NCBI RefSeq assembly: GCF_025151535.1
Contig: NZ_CP102288.1
Span: forward strand, 2,489,501-2,553,500
Length of the DNA stretch: 64,000 nt
Source: Segatella copri DSM 18205
Lineage (GTDB): Bacteria; Bacteroidota; Bacteroidia; Bacteroidales; Bacteroidaceae
Direction: 5' to 3'
Shown: positions 1 to 8,316 of the stretch, one piece after another
Numbering within the stretch: the stretch's first letter is position 1
Layout of the letters: each line of letters opens with the position of its first letter
Translations under genes and position numbers: made by a program
Notes under the pieces: model-generated
What the model saw: the letters and a program-made list of their open reading frames with translations, nothing else
Told to the model about the DNA's origin: nothing
The model's database searches: none

Positions 1-1
1 T

Positions 2-64
2 ATCGACAACTCAATTTACCCACGTCCATTCACAACTGTTATTGGACTCAACTTGAACTTCTAA
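2..64 (+). CDS. susC: SusC-like TonB-dependent receptor, C-terminal end (partial)
   Basis: Only the last 20 codons are in the window. They read as the final beta-strand of an outer-membrane barrel, ending ...FTTVIGLNLNF and a TAA at 62-64, with the aromatic last residue usual for barrel proteins. The position 19 bp before a susD gene makes this the SusC-type receptor that imports starch oligosaccharides across the outer membrane. The reading frame is clear; the identity rests on context because the body of the protein lies outside the window. Confidence 0.8.
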   Translation: MDNSIYPRPFTTVIGLNLNF

Positions 65-83
65 TTACTTAAGTATTACAATT

Positions 84-1727
84 ATGAGACTAATGAAAAT
101 TAAAAATATATTGCCTGTTGCAGCTATGGCTGTAGCATCATTAGGATTCTCGTCATGTGTAGGTGATTTGGATGCAGACAACATCAACCCACAGCAGGTT
201 CCAACCGCCAACTATGACGCTCTCCTAAACAAGGTATATGCTAACATGGTACTGACAGGTCAGAAAGGACCTGATGGAAGTGGCGATATTGACGATATCG
301 ATGAAGGTACTTCTAGTTTGATTCGTCAGTTGTGGAATGCCAACGAACTTCCTACTGATGAAGCAGAGTGTATTTGGGGTGATGCAGGTATTCCTGAATT
401 CAACCACGCTTCATGGGGTGATTCACACCCAATGATGAAGGCGCTTTACTATCGTCTTTACATGGGTATCACATATGCAAACAACTATTTGGAGTCAACA
501 GCCAACTCTACAGATCCTGAAATCAGTACCAAGCGTGCAGAAGCCCGCTTCTTGAGAGCTCTTCACTACTCTTATCTGATGGATCTCTTTGGTAATGTTC
601 CATTGGTACTTAACGTATCTAAAGAATCAGCGCCTCAGGTAAGCCGCAAATATCTCTTCGACTTTATAAATGGTGAACTTCGTGAAGTTTGTGGCGAAAC
701 AGCTGGTGCCCAAGAGGTTTTAAGCGATGCAAAGGTAGTAAATGGCAAACAAGATGGTTATGGCCGTGCGAACAAGGCAGCAGCATGGTTGCTCTTGGCC
801 CGCGACTATATCAATGCTAAGGTATATTCTGGTACAGAACATAACGACTCTGCCAAGTATTTCGCACAGAAAGTTATTGACACTCCATATAACTTGTGCA
901 AGACACCTACTGGCAGTTACTCAGGCTTCCAGAAACTCTTTATGGCAGATAATGATGTGAATGGTGCAGAAAACGAGATTATTCTTCCTGCAATCCACGA
1001 TGGTTGGGATACTCAGACATGGGGTGGTTGCTTGTTCCTGATTGCTTCTACTACTGATGCCGACATCATAAAGAATTATCCTACGGGAACTTCAGAACAG
1101 TGGGGTGGTAATCACGCCCGCAAGCAGTTTGTACAGAAGTTCTTCCCTAGCAGTCAACCTATAGAAGGCACCCCTACTGAGGTTGCAGCTCAAGCTGGCG
1201 ACAATCGTGCTTTGTTCTATACCAAGGGCTTCAAGATGAGTATTACAAAGGAAACAGACTTCAAGTCAGGTTATGCTTATGTCAAGTTCCTTAATACTTA
1301 TGCAGGTTCTGGTTCTCCAAAGCATAATCAGTTTGTTGATACCGATTTCCCTATGATGCGTTATGCAGAGGCACTTTTGACTTATGCAGAAGCTGATGCC
1401 CGCATGAACAATGGTTCTTGCACAAACGATGGTCTTGCTAAAATCAAGGAGATTCGCGAAAGAGCAGGTATAGATGTTTCTAACTTGACCTCATTCACTC
1501 TTGATGACATCTGCGATGAGTGGTCTCGTGAGTTTGCTTATGAAGGACGCCGCCGTATGGACTTGATTCGTTTCGACAAGTTCGGTGGCCAGAGCAAATA
1601 CAAGTGGGAATGGATGGGTGGAACTCAGGATGGAACTCCATTCGACAAGCACTTCAACATCTATGCAATTCCTATCAGTGATATCAATAGTAACACAACA
1701 GGTTTGAAACAGAACCCTGATTATTAA
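84..1727 (+). CDS. susD: SusD/RagB-family starch-binding outer-membrane lipoprotein
   Basis: This is the surface glycan-binding partner of the SusC transporter and sits as a lid on it. The N-terminus is a lipoprotein signal peptide with Cys25 (FSSC). The rest has the helical TPR-like SusD fold: the repeated R-A-E-A-R-F-L-R-A-L pattern near residues 150-165, MRYAEALLTYAEA near 430-445, and the C-terminal R-R-R-M-D-L-I-R-F segment typical of RagB/SusD. At 547 residues it has normal family length. A second ATG nine bases in (MKIKN) is an equally good start. It is followed after 27 bp by susE, so susC-susD-susE-susF form one operon. Confidence 0.95.
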   Translation: MRLMKIKNILPVAAMAVASLGFSSCVGDLDADNINPQQVPTANYDALLNKVYANMVLTGQKGPDGSGDIDDIDEGTSSLIRQLWNANELPTDEAECIWGDAGIPEFNHASWGDSHPMMKALYYRLYMGITYANNYLESTANSTDPEISTKRAEARFLRALHYSYLMDLFGNVPLVLNVSKESAPQVSRKYLFDFINGELREVCGETAGAQEVLSDAKVVNGKQDGYGRANKAAAWLLLARDYINAKVYSGTEHNDSAKYFAQKVIDTPYNLCKTPTGSYSGFQKLFMADNDVNGAENEIILPAIHDGWDTQTWGGCLFLIASTTDADIIKNYPTGTSEQWGGNHARKQFVQKFFPSSQPIEGTPTEVAAQAGDNRALFYTKGFKMSITKETDFKSGYAYVKFLNTYAGSGSPKHNQFVDTDFPMMRYAEALLTYAEADARMNNGSCTNDGLAKIKEIRERAGIDVSNLTSFTLDDICDEWSREFAYEGRRRMDLIRFDKFGGQSKYKWEWMGGTQDGTPFDKHFNIYAIPISDINSNTTGLKQNPDY

Positions 1728-1754
1728 TTATCAATCATTTAATAAGGTTACAAT

Positions 1755-2939
1755 ATGAAAAAGATTAATATAATGGCTGCAGCGTTGGTGGGTCTCTTGG
1801 CTTTCGCTTCTTGCGATGCCGATAGAGATGACAACCCAATCATGTCAGTTCCAGAGTCATTCAATCTCCTCAAGCCTGAGATGGGTGACAATATCATCGA
1901 CCTGAAGAGCAGCGAATACGTTCAGTTCAAGGCAGAAAAGGCTGCTGACTACGGTTTCCCAACAGAAACTTCCTATTGGATACAGATTGCAGGAGAAGAT
2001 AATGCTGACTTTAAAAACAAAAAGCGCATCTTCTCTACTTCAACCAAAGGAAACTCTATCACTTATAATGCACCAGCCAACGAGTTTGACCTCTGCGTTA
2101 TGAAAGTGAAGGGATGGGAAGAAGAATCTCAAGTAGTAACAGACCAGCCTATCACTTTGAATGTACGTATGGTTAGTTGTCCAAAGAACTTGAACGACTC
2201 TGCAAACTACGTTTATACAAACGTACAGCAGGTAAAAATTTACCCATACTTCATCAAAGAGAGTTTGCCACAATTCTGGTATCTTACTGGTGGTATTATT
2301 GCCAATGCTAGTTGGAACAATGATCCTAGCAAGATAGGTATTGGCATGATGCCTATGTACGTGAAAGAAGGTGAATCTTACGACAAGTTTACCGGTGACG
2401 GTATTGTTCAGTATACAGGTTACCTCAAAGCCGGTGAATTCAAGATTATTGCCCCTAAGGGTTTGAGCAACTGGAACTACGGTATAGGTGGTGGAAACAT
2501 CACAAAGGATGGTGGTGAAGACTTCAAATACCGTGATGGTGGCGATGACACAGGCAACTTGGTTGTAGCAGATCCAGGTTATTATGTACTCGAGGTAAAT
2601 ACTAAAGAGCATAAATTGAAGGTTTCACCTTACAACGCAGACTATAAGTATTACAAGGGAGAAGTTGTAGACTACACCACTATGAAGATTGGTGATACAG
2701 AGATGTCACCAATTACAACAATTGATGGTGTTCCAAATCATGACTGGTATGCAGAAATCACTTTGTCAGCTAAGACAGAGATGTCCTTCACTTCCGGTGA
2801 GGCAACATGGGGCAGTTCCATCTTCCCATGTGCTATTGGCAACAAGGATGATGGCGTATCAATTCCATGTGATAAGGGTACCTACAAGGTATACTTCAAC
2901 GACATCTCAGGTGCATACTCTTTTGTTGAGCAAAAATAA
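1755..2939 (+). CDS. susE: SusE-like surface starch-binding lipoprotein
   Basis: A surface lipoprotein that binds starch near the SusCD transporter. Signal peptide of 19 residues with Cys20 (FASC). Residues about 25-150 look like the SusE N-terminal Ig-like domain, followed by two beta-sandwich carbohydrate-binding modules (about 165-275 and 285-394). The W-Y-L-T-G-G-I-I and G-E-F-K-I-I-A-P segments are typical of SusE/SusF binding modules. At 394 residues it is close to the Bacteroides SusE size. No catalytic residues are expected. The exact SusE-versus-SusF label rests on gene order. Confidence 0.85.
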   Translation: MKKINIMAAALVGLLAFASCDADRDDNPIMSVPESFNLLKPEMGDNIIDLKSSEYVQFKAEKAADYGFPTETSYWIQIAGEDNADFKNKKRIFSTSTKGNSITYNAPANEFDLCVMKVKGWEEESQVVTDQPITLNVRMVSCPKNLNDSANYVYTNVQQVKIYPYFIKESLPQFWYLTGGIIANASWNNDPSKIGIGMMPMYVKEGESYDKFTGDGIVQYTGYLKAGEFKIIAPKGLSNWNYGIGGGNITKDGGEDFKYRDGGDDTGNLVVADPGYYVLEVNTKEHKLKVSPYNADYKYYKGEVVDYTTMKIGDTEMSPITTIDGVPNHDWYAEITLSAKTEMSFTSGEATWGSSIFPCAIGNKDDGVSIPCDKGTYKVYFNDISGAYSFVEQK

Positions 2940-2997
2940 TTAATCAAACTCAGGGAGAGGAGTTTGTTCTCCTCTCCCCCTAAATAAAGAAACAATT

Positions 2998-4371
2998 ATG
3001 AAAATCAAATCATATTTATTAGCAGGCTTAGCAACATTTGCCCTTGCTTCTTGTGATGACAGTTTCAACGATTGGTCAGAGCAGCCAGGAAACCCACAAG
3101 GCGAAGCTGTAGCTTTTGGCAATGGTAGCGTTGCAGCTGTAGATGTTATTGATTTCGCACAGATTACAGAAAGTACAGACTCTGTACAGATTTGTAACAT
3201 CACAAAGGCACCTACATCTTCTAATACTGCCTATACGCCAAAATATACTTTGCGAATCAACTATAAGAAGAACAACGAGCAGAAAACGGAAGTACTTAAG
3301 ATGGGGCCTACCGGTAAGGTCAAATACGCAGATTTCAAGAAATTCGTAGAGAACACTTATGGTAAGAAACCAGTTGTCAAAGACATCCAAGCAAAAGTTA
3401 GAGCCACTCTTTCCATGAATGGTAATACCAATGCAAGTTTCCTTGACTCAGAAAACTTTATCATAAAGGCAAAGCCAGATGCCCCAGAAATTGCGTCAAC
3501 TTATTATGTAATTGGTGGAACATTAAACTGGGCTGAATCAGCAAGTACTAAGGAGCAGAAATTTATCCGCACCCACGCAGATGTTTACGATGACCCAGTT
3601 TTCACAGCAGTCATACCTGCCAATGCCGGTGGTGAGACATGGTTTGGAATTGGTAGTGGAGAAACATGTGACGAAATTGCCAATAAGAATGAATGGAAAC
3701 ATGTTTTAGGAACAACCAAGGGTAATGGCGAAAATGGTGTCGGCGTAGAAGAAAACCTTGACACTCGTGAACATCTCGGAAATGATGGTTCTTTTAAAGT
3801 TTCAACCGACAAGAAATATATCAAGATTGAAATCAATATGATGTACTCATCATACAAGATTACTCCTGTCGACTACCCTGACTATATTTCTGCAGTATCT
3901 GGTAATAGCGAACTGATGTTGAGAACATCTGATGGTAACAATTATTGCGGTGGTGCTTATATTAATGGAGCACTGAAGATCAACGGAGAAGAGATTGCCG
4001 TTTCTGAACCAGCCGGTTACTATTGGATAGATTACAATACAGAGAATAAGACTGCTAAACTGACAGCCATCACAACTATTGGTGTTATAGGTGATGCCAC
4101 ACCTGGAGGATGGGGCAATGATACTGACATGACATACAACGCAGATGAAGGCTGTTGGGAAATCAAAGATATCAAATTGAACGATGGAAATATCAAGTTC
4201 CGTGCAAACAATGGCTGGGATATCAATTGGGGTACCAATTCCGCCAAATCTCTCTTCTCGTTGGATATGAGTCCAAAGAGTGGTAACTTTAACGTTGAAG
4301 CAGGAACATACGACATAAAACTCTATGCTCTCTGTTCTGGTCAGGCATATGCAATAATGACTAAGAAGTAA
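2998..4371 (+). CDS. susF: SusF-like surface starch-binding lipoprotein
   Basis: The last gene of the starch operon. Signal peptide with Cys19 (LASC) followed by acidic residues, which usually favours surface exposure in Bacteroidota. An N-terminal Ig-like region leads into tandem beta-sandwich modules; the last, about residues 365-457, starts IGVIGDATPGGWGNDTDM, the pattern of SusE/SusF starch-binding domains. At 457 residues it is longer than the susE product. A strong terminator follows at 4402, which closes the operon. Confidence 0.85.
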   Translation: MKIKSYLLAGLATFALASCDDSFNDWSEQPGNPQGEAVAFGNGSVAAVDVIDFAQITESTDSVQICNITKAPTSSNTAYTPKYTLRINYKKNNEQKTEVLKMGPTGKVKYADFKKFVENTYGKKPVVKDIQAKVRATLSMNGNTNASFLDSENFIIKAKPDAPEIASTYYVIGGTLNWAESASTKEQKFIRTHADVYDDPVFTAVIPANAGGETWFGIGSGETCDEIANKNEWKHVLGTTKGNGENGVGVEENLDTREHLGNDGSFKVSTDKKYIKIEINMMYSSYKITPVDYPDYISAVSGNSELMLRTSDGNNYCGGAYINGALKINGEEIAVSEPAGYYWIDYNTENKTAKLTAITTIGVIGDATPGGWGNDTDMTYNADEGCWEIKDIKLNDGNIKFRANNGWDINWGTNSAKSLFSLDMSPKSGNFNVEAGTYDIKLYALCSGQAYAIMTKK

Positions 4372-4401
4372 ACATTTGCTTCATCAAAAAAACTAAATAT
4401 C

Positions 4402-4442
4402 AATAGGCGGCTCTCAATTCCGGGAGCCGCCTATTTTTTTCT
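4402..4442 (+). terminator. Intrinsic terminator of the sus operon (copy 1 of a repeated stem)
   Basis: A 12-bp perfect stem (AATAGGCGGCTC / GAGCCGCCTATT, 4402-4413 and 4424-4435) followed by a run of T. The same stem recurs at 6083, 6679 and 7243. Confidence 0.9.
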
Positions 4443-4473
4443 TTCTCCATCCAATAACTTTTCCACCTAAACA

Positions 4474-4505
4474 TTTGGAAGTTACAAGGAAAAGTTGTAT
4501 CTTTG
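4474..4505 (+). promoter_or_regulatory. Bacteroidota-type promoter for the AlbA_2 gene
   Basis: TTTG at 4474-4477, then 20 bp, then TATCTTTG at 4498-4505, 23 bases before the ATG. The 35 bp around it recur almost exactly at 6757-6791. Confidence 0.75.
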
Positions 4506-4528
4506 CCACCAACTAACAAAAACAAGGC

Positions 4529-6046
4529 ATGACAGAAACAGAAATTAAGCAAATGCTTGCCCAAGGCGAACGACTTACCCTGGAATGCAAAAAAGCAAAG
4601 ACGGAGCTCCCTAAATCTGTTTGGGAATCATATTCCGCTTTTGCCAACACTATTGGTGGCTATATATTATTGGGTATTGACGAAAATAGAAAAGAAACGG
4701 ATGTTGACAAACGTTTCACTATCATCGGAGTTGACAATATCCCTAAGATTATCTTTGATTTATGGAACACCATCAATAGCAACAAAGTAAATAGAAACAT
4801 TTTGCTAGACTCAGATGTAGAGGTAACTACAATAGACAAGAAATCTATTGTATGTATCCACGTGCCACAAGCAGATTGGCGAATGAAGCCTGTCTTCTTA
4901 AATGAAAATCCTTACAAAGGTTCCTTCAAGCGCAATCATGAAGGTGATTACCATTGCACAGAAATGGAAGTAAGAGCCATGATTCGTGATGCTAACGAAG
5001 ATGGCAATGACGGAGGATTACTAGATGGTTTTACTCTGGATGACATTGATGCAAATACGCTCCATGGTTACCGTAATCAATTCAAAATACTAAATGCCGA
5101 CCATGATTGGAACGATAAGGACGATAAAGAATTTTTGCGACTTTTAGGTGGATATACTAAGAATAGACAAACAGGAAAAGAAGGACTGACGGTAGCAGGG
5201 CTAATGATGTTTGGAACAGGGTTAGCCATAAGGGAGCGATTTGGAAATTTTCGTATGGACTATCTCGACATGAGCCATCTAGAAGGCGAGGAAAGGTATA
5301 GAGACAGACTAACTTACGATGGGCGTTGGGAGAACAACTTGTATCAATTCTTTAGAATTGTTATGCCTAAGTTGACATTCGACTTACCTCACCCTTTTCA
5401 TATGGTAGGTTATCAGCGTGTAGATGACACACCACAAATGAAAGCTGTAAGAGAAGGATTTACCAACTCGATTATTCACTCTGACCTATTCTTGGATAGT
5501 GGTATCTTAAGGATAGAAAAGCATGATGACTGCCTATGCTTACGGAATCCAGGAAATTTGAAACTTCCGATAGAAAACATCTATGAAGGTGGGGTTTCAA
5601 AAGCACGCAACCCAAGAATACAGAATATGCTCCGTATGATAGGATATGGTGAGAATATAGGTTCTGGATTTCCAAAAATTATCTCTGCTTGGCAAAAGGC
5701 AGGTTGGGGTAAGCCTGAATTAATAGATAAATACGAGTTACAAGAGGTAGAACTACGATTACCTATTCCTAATGAAACTGGTGGTCAAACTGATGGTCAA
5801 ACTGGTGGTCAAACTGGTGGTCAAACTGGTGGTCAAACTGGTGGTCAAACTGGATCACCAAAAACAATTGAAAAGGTTTTTGAATTAATAAAAGACAATC
5901 CGTATATAACAAGACAAGAGCTCGTGGACAAACTAGCTATCAAGGCAAGTGCAATACAAAAACATATAGAAAAGCTAAAGGCTCAAAAAAGAATAGAGCG
6001 TGTTGGTTCTTCTACATTTGGTGGCCATTGGGAAATCAAAGAATAA
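4529..6046 (+). CDS. AlbA_2-domain ATP-binding regulator with GGQT repeats
   Basis: A predicted DNA-binding regulator of the AlbA_2 (formerly AAA_4) group. Residues about 10-130 form the AlbA_2 domain (LTLECKKAKTELPKSVWES, then FANTIGGYILLGIDE). Residues about 270-410 are the divergent GHKL-like ATPase part (REGFTNSIIHSDL, then GNLKLPIENIYEGG, then GYGENIGSGFPKI). A linker of about 24 residues repeats TGGQ/GGQT, encoded by six 12-bp units at 5777-5848. The C-terminus (about 445-505) is a winged helix. It has its own promoter and terminator. Its target is unknown; such genes often lie in accessory or defence-rich regions. Confidence 0.85.
   Translation: MTETEIKQMLAQGERLTLECKKAKTELPKSVWESYSAFANTIGGYILLGIDENRKETDVDKRFTIIGVDNIPKIIFDLWNTINSNKVNRNILLDSDVEVTTIDKKSIVCIHVPQADWRMKPVFLNENPYKGSFKRNHEGDYHCTEMEVRAMIRDANEDGNDGGLLDGFTLDDIDANTLHGYRNQFKILNADHDWNDKDDKEFLRLLGGYTKNRQTGKEGLTVAGLMMFGTGLAIRERFGNFRMDYLDMSHLEGEERYRDRLTYDGRWENNLYQFFRIVMPKLTFDLPHPFHMVGYQRVDDTPQMKAVREGFTNSIIHSDLFLDSGILRIEKHDDCLCLRNPGNLKLPIENIYEGGVSKARNPRIQNMLRMIGYGENIGSGFPKIISAWQKAGWGKPELIDKYELQEVELRLPIPNETGGQTDGQTGGQTGGQTGGQTGGQTGSPKTIEKVFELIKDNPYITRQELVDKLAIKASAIQKHIEKLKAQKRIERVGSSTFGGHWEIKE
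5777..5848 (+). repeat. 12-bp in-frame tandem repeat (ACTGGTGGTCAA x6)
   Basis: Six consecutive 12-bp units inside the regulator gene; the second unit has GAT for GGT. Each unit adds four residues (TGGQ), so copy-number change would alter linker length without a frameshift. Confidence 0.95.
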
Positions 6047-6082
6047 ATAATCCTTCGTTTCATCATCGAAACAACAATATTC

Positions 6083-6122
6083 AATAGGCGGCTCTCCTCC
6101 AATCCGGGAGCCGCCTATTTTC
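6083..6122 (+). terminator. Intrinsic terminator (copy 2 of the repeated stem)
   Basis: AATAGGCGGCTC at 6083-6094 pairs with GAGCCGCCTATT at 6108-6119, followed by T-rich sequence. It ends the AlbA_2 gene. Confidence 0.9.
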
Positions 6123-6182
6123 TTTTTATCATCATGATTTCTCTATTATTTCCTTCATATCCTATAAAAAACACAAAAAAAC

Positions 6183-6214
6183 TTTGGCGGTTTCAATTAT
6201 TCAGCGTATCTTTG
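6183..6214 (+). promoter_or_regulatory. Promoter for the antitoxin/PIN pair
   Basis: TTTG at 6183-6186, 20 bp, TATCTTTG at 6207-6214; the antitoxin ATG follows at 6251. Confidence 0.75.
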
Positions 6215-6250
6215 CAAAAGTTATAAGAATAAAATTATGGAGGAAATAAT

Positions 6251-6493
6251 ATGATAACAAAACGTACTGTACTTAACGAGGCTCAGCTTGAACTTCTTGA
6301 CCTTGTGTCCGTTATGGACTCAAAAGAAGAGATAGAAGGATTGCGTAAAGCAATAACTGATTACTTGGGTTCACAACTAAAAGGAGAACTTGACAAACTT
6401 TGGGCAAACGGAACACTCAATGAAGAAAAAGTAGAAAGCTTCCGCACACTCCATGAAAGAACTCCTTATCATAAGGCAAAAGTATCATGCTAA
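6251..6493 (+). CDS. Antitoxin-like small protein upstream of a broken PIN toxin
   Basis: An 80-residue acidic helical protein with a single clear upstream promoter. It resembles the short antitoxin partners found upstream of COG1569-type PIN toxins in Bacteroidota: the pattern LDLVSVMDSKEEIEGLRKAI and then a helical segment ending in LHERTPY. The stop TAA overlaps an ATG (ATGCTAA, 6487), the usual translational coupling of antitoxin to toxin, but the toxin that follows is truncated. The role is inferred mostly from its neighbour and gene order. Confidence 0.65.
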   Translation: MITKRTVLNEAQLELLDLVSVMDSKEEIEGLRKAITDYLGSQLKGELDKLWANGTLNEEKVESFRTLHERTPYHKAKVSC

Positions 6494-6670
6494 AAGAGAA
6501 GTTTGATAAAAGCTAGCGAAGATGACAACAAGTTTGTTGATTGTGCCATTGCTAGTAATGCAATTTTTATTGTAACAGAAGATAAACATTTCAAAGAGTT
6601 AGAAAACATTCCTTTCCCAAAAGTGGAAATAGTAGGTATTGATGACTTTTTGAAACATCTCAAGAAATAA
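6494..6670 (+). pseudogene. PIN-domain toxin remnant (C-terminal half)
   Basis: An open frame without a proper start encodes SEDDNKFVDCAIASNA, then FIVTEDKHFKEL, then FPKVEIVGIDDFLKHL. This is the C-terminal half of a COG1569/VapC-like PIN nuclease, with acidic residues of the active site (D in EDDN, D in FVDC, E-D in TEDKHF). The N-terminal half with the first catalytic Asp is missing. The coupled ATG at 6487 reads only nine codons before a stop, because the deletion joins a different frame. The stable half of a toxin-antitoxin pair therefore survives without active toxin. Confidence 0.8.
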
Positions 6671-6678
6671 TAGTTTTC

Positions 6679-6720
6679 AATAGGCGGCTCTCCTCCTATC
6701 CGGGAGCCGCCTATTTTCTT
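6679..6720 (+). terminator. Intrinsic terminator (copy 3 of the repeated stem)
   Basis: AATAGGCGGCTC at 6679-6690 pairs with GAGCCGCCTATT at 6704-6715. The loop differs from copy 2 by one base. Confidence 0.9.
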
Positions 6721-6759
6721 TTTCTCCTCGCCCTTTTCAAGTATTTTTTCCCTAAAACC

Positions 6760-6791
6760 TTGGAAGTTACGAGGAAAAGTCGTATCTTTGC
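6760..6791 (+). promoter_or_regulatory. Promoter copy upstream of the Rpn fragment
   Basis: CTTGG, about 20 bp, then TATCTTTG (6784-6791). The segment from TTGGAAGTTAC to TATCTTTGC matches the promoter at 4474-4506 with only a few changes. Confidence 0.65.
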
Positions 6792-6831
6792 AGAAGAAAA
6801 GCTGCACTCGGCAAATTGAAATACACGGCAC

Positions 6832-7230
6832 GTGCCACTGTTCGACAAGCACACGGAGGCAGAGTGTATGGATATATTTGATTGTTGGATTTATATAGTG
6901 AAGAATATGAACATGTTTGAACAGATGCCATTCAGCGAGAAGTATCCAGTCTTCCGCAAGTTGGCAGAAACAGGCGACCTCCGCAAGCTCTCCCGAGAGG
7001 AACTCGAGCTGTATGACGAGGACATCAAGAATATGCGTGATATATATGCCACCAGAAAGTTTGATGAAAAGAAAGGGATGGAAATAGGTATGGCAAAAGG
7101 AATGGAAAAAGGAATGGCGAAAGAAAAGATAGCCACAGCTTACCGCCTTTTGTCCATGGGTCTTTCTGAAGCGCAAGTGGCAACGGCCACAGAGATTCCA
7201 CTGGAGGAAATTCTGAAAATGAAGGAATAA
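6832..7230 (+). pseudogene. Rpn/PD-(D/E)XK nuclease-transposase family, C-terminal remnant
   Basis: The 132 codons starting at a GTG match the C-terminal third of the Rpn recombination-promoting nuclease family: LFDKHTEAECMDIFDCWIYI, then a helical segment, then the G-M-E-K-G-M-A-K-rich tail and a final helix with ATEIPLEEILKMKE. Full-length family members have about 300 residues with an N-terminal PD-(D/E)XK nuclease domain, which is absent here. In the same frame upstream there is a stop at 6817. A promoter lies only 40 bases upstream, so the fragment may still be transcribed. Confidence 0.75.
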
Positions 7231-7242
7231 GAAGAGATTACC

Positions 7243-7278
7243 AGGCGGCTCTCGAACATATCGGGAGCCGCCTTTTTT
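7243..7278 (+). terminator. Intrinsic terminator (copy 4 of the repeated stem)
   Basis: AGGCGGCTC at 7243-7251 pairs with GAGCCGCCT at 7265-7273, followed by TTTTTT. Confidence 0.9.
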
Positions 7279-7431
7279 GTATGCCTTTACGTTATGCAAA
7301 TCTATGAAAATCGTATTAAGCCTTCTGCACGTTTTCAAGATTTTTATGATCATATTCTTTAACAGACAATGGGATGGATTTTTGCACTTGCTTGTTGAAT
7401 TCGCATTCTTTGTCTTCTATGAAAGATGATG

Positions 7432-7438
7432 CATATAT
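7432..7438. repeat. Target-site duplication, left copy (CATATAT)
   Basis: The same 7 bp lie directly outside the other end of the IS21-family element, at 10066-10072. Confidence 0.85.
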
Positions 7439-7570
7439 TGACGATAGCGCTGTATCGGTACCACGCGTAGCGGTGTAATCGGTACCATGCTATCACTGCA
7501 ATCGGTACCGCTTGTATCGCTGCAAGCGGTACCAAGATTTCAGTTCTGCTTTTCAATTTGCAAAGGTAAT

Positions 7571-8302
7571 TTATTTTTTCAATTTCTGGCGCATAGATTC
7601 GCCTTTTAACTCTATTTTACTTGCATTTGCCACCAAACGGTCCATAATGGCATCTGCCAAGGTAGGATCACCTATGTAATCATACCATTTGGCAATGGGA
7701 AGCTGTGAGGCGATAATGACGGACTTTCTCTCGTATCTCTCTTCTAGGATTTGGAGCATTGCGAGTCTGGTCTTGTCATCCATTGGCTGCAACCCGAAGT
7801 CATCCCATATGAGCAAGTCATACTTTTCCAGATTGGTTATCATCCTCAGGTACGACCCATCCAGCTTGCTGAGTGCAACTTTCTCCACAAAGCTGTTCAT
7901 ATTGAGATAGAGAGTTCTGTAGCCTAGCATGCAAGCCTGTCTTCCAAGGGCACAGGCAAGGAAGGATTTTCCGCAGCCGCACTTTCCTTGTATGAGCAAG
8001 TTCTCATGCCTGCGTATAAAGGCACAGTCGGCAATGGCGGCAAGGTCATCCTTGGTGAAGTTGCGGTCTGTTCCACAGATGACATCCTCTAAGAGTGCCG
8101 TATATCTAAGCTTGCTGATTTTTAGATACATGGCGGTCTTTCGATCTCGTCTGTCCTGCACCTCTGCATCCACCATCTTGGAGATGGCGACTTCCAGGGA
8201 TGGGCGGTTCTGTACAGGAAGGCTGGTCATGGCCTCGAAGGAGGATGACATACCTCTGAGCTTCAACTCGTTGAGTTGTATGATGGTTTCTTGTAAGTTC
8301 AT
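7571..8302 (-). CDS. istB: IS21-family helper ATPase IstB
   Basis: The AAA+ helper protein that selects the target and stimulates the IstA transposase. At 243 residues it has family length. Walker A GKCGCGKSF at about 107-115 and Walker B LLIWDDFG at about 163-170 are intact; the following sensor region (IIASQLPIAKWYDYIGDP) matches IstB/DnaC-type proteins. It lies 14 bp downstream of istA and is probably co-transcribed with it. Confidence 0.95.
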   Translation of the reverse strand: MNLQETIIQLNELKLRGMSSSFEAMTSLPVQNRPSLEVAISKMVDAEVQDRRDRKTAMYLKISKLRYTALLEDVICGTDRNFTKDDLAAIADCAFIRRHENLLIQGKCGCGKSFLACALGRQACMLGYRTLYLNMNSFVEKVALSKLDGSYLRMITNLEKYDLLIWDDFGLQPMDDKTRLAMLQILEERYERKSVIIASQLPIAKWYDYIGDPTLADAIMDRLVANASKIELKGESMRQKLKK

Positions 8303-8316
8303 GTTACTATATATGT

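Noticed and set aside
6487..6516. Toxin start at the ATG overlapping the antitoxin stop
   Set aside because: It reads only nine codons before a stop; the PIN remnant lies in another frame, so the start is a relic of the intact pair.
7322..7438. Gene on the - strand interrupted by the IS21-family element
   Set aside because: Joining the two flanks gives an open frame of about 70 codons, but its upstream half is low-complexity AT-rich sequence without a start signal, and no family is recognisable.
7454..7533. CRISPR-like repeats of GGTACC at 23-24 bp
   Set aside because: They are terminal binding sites of the IS21-family element and recur in inverted orientation at its other end.
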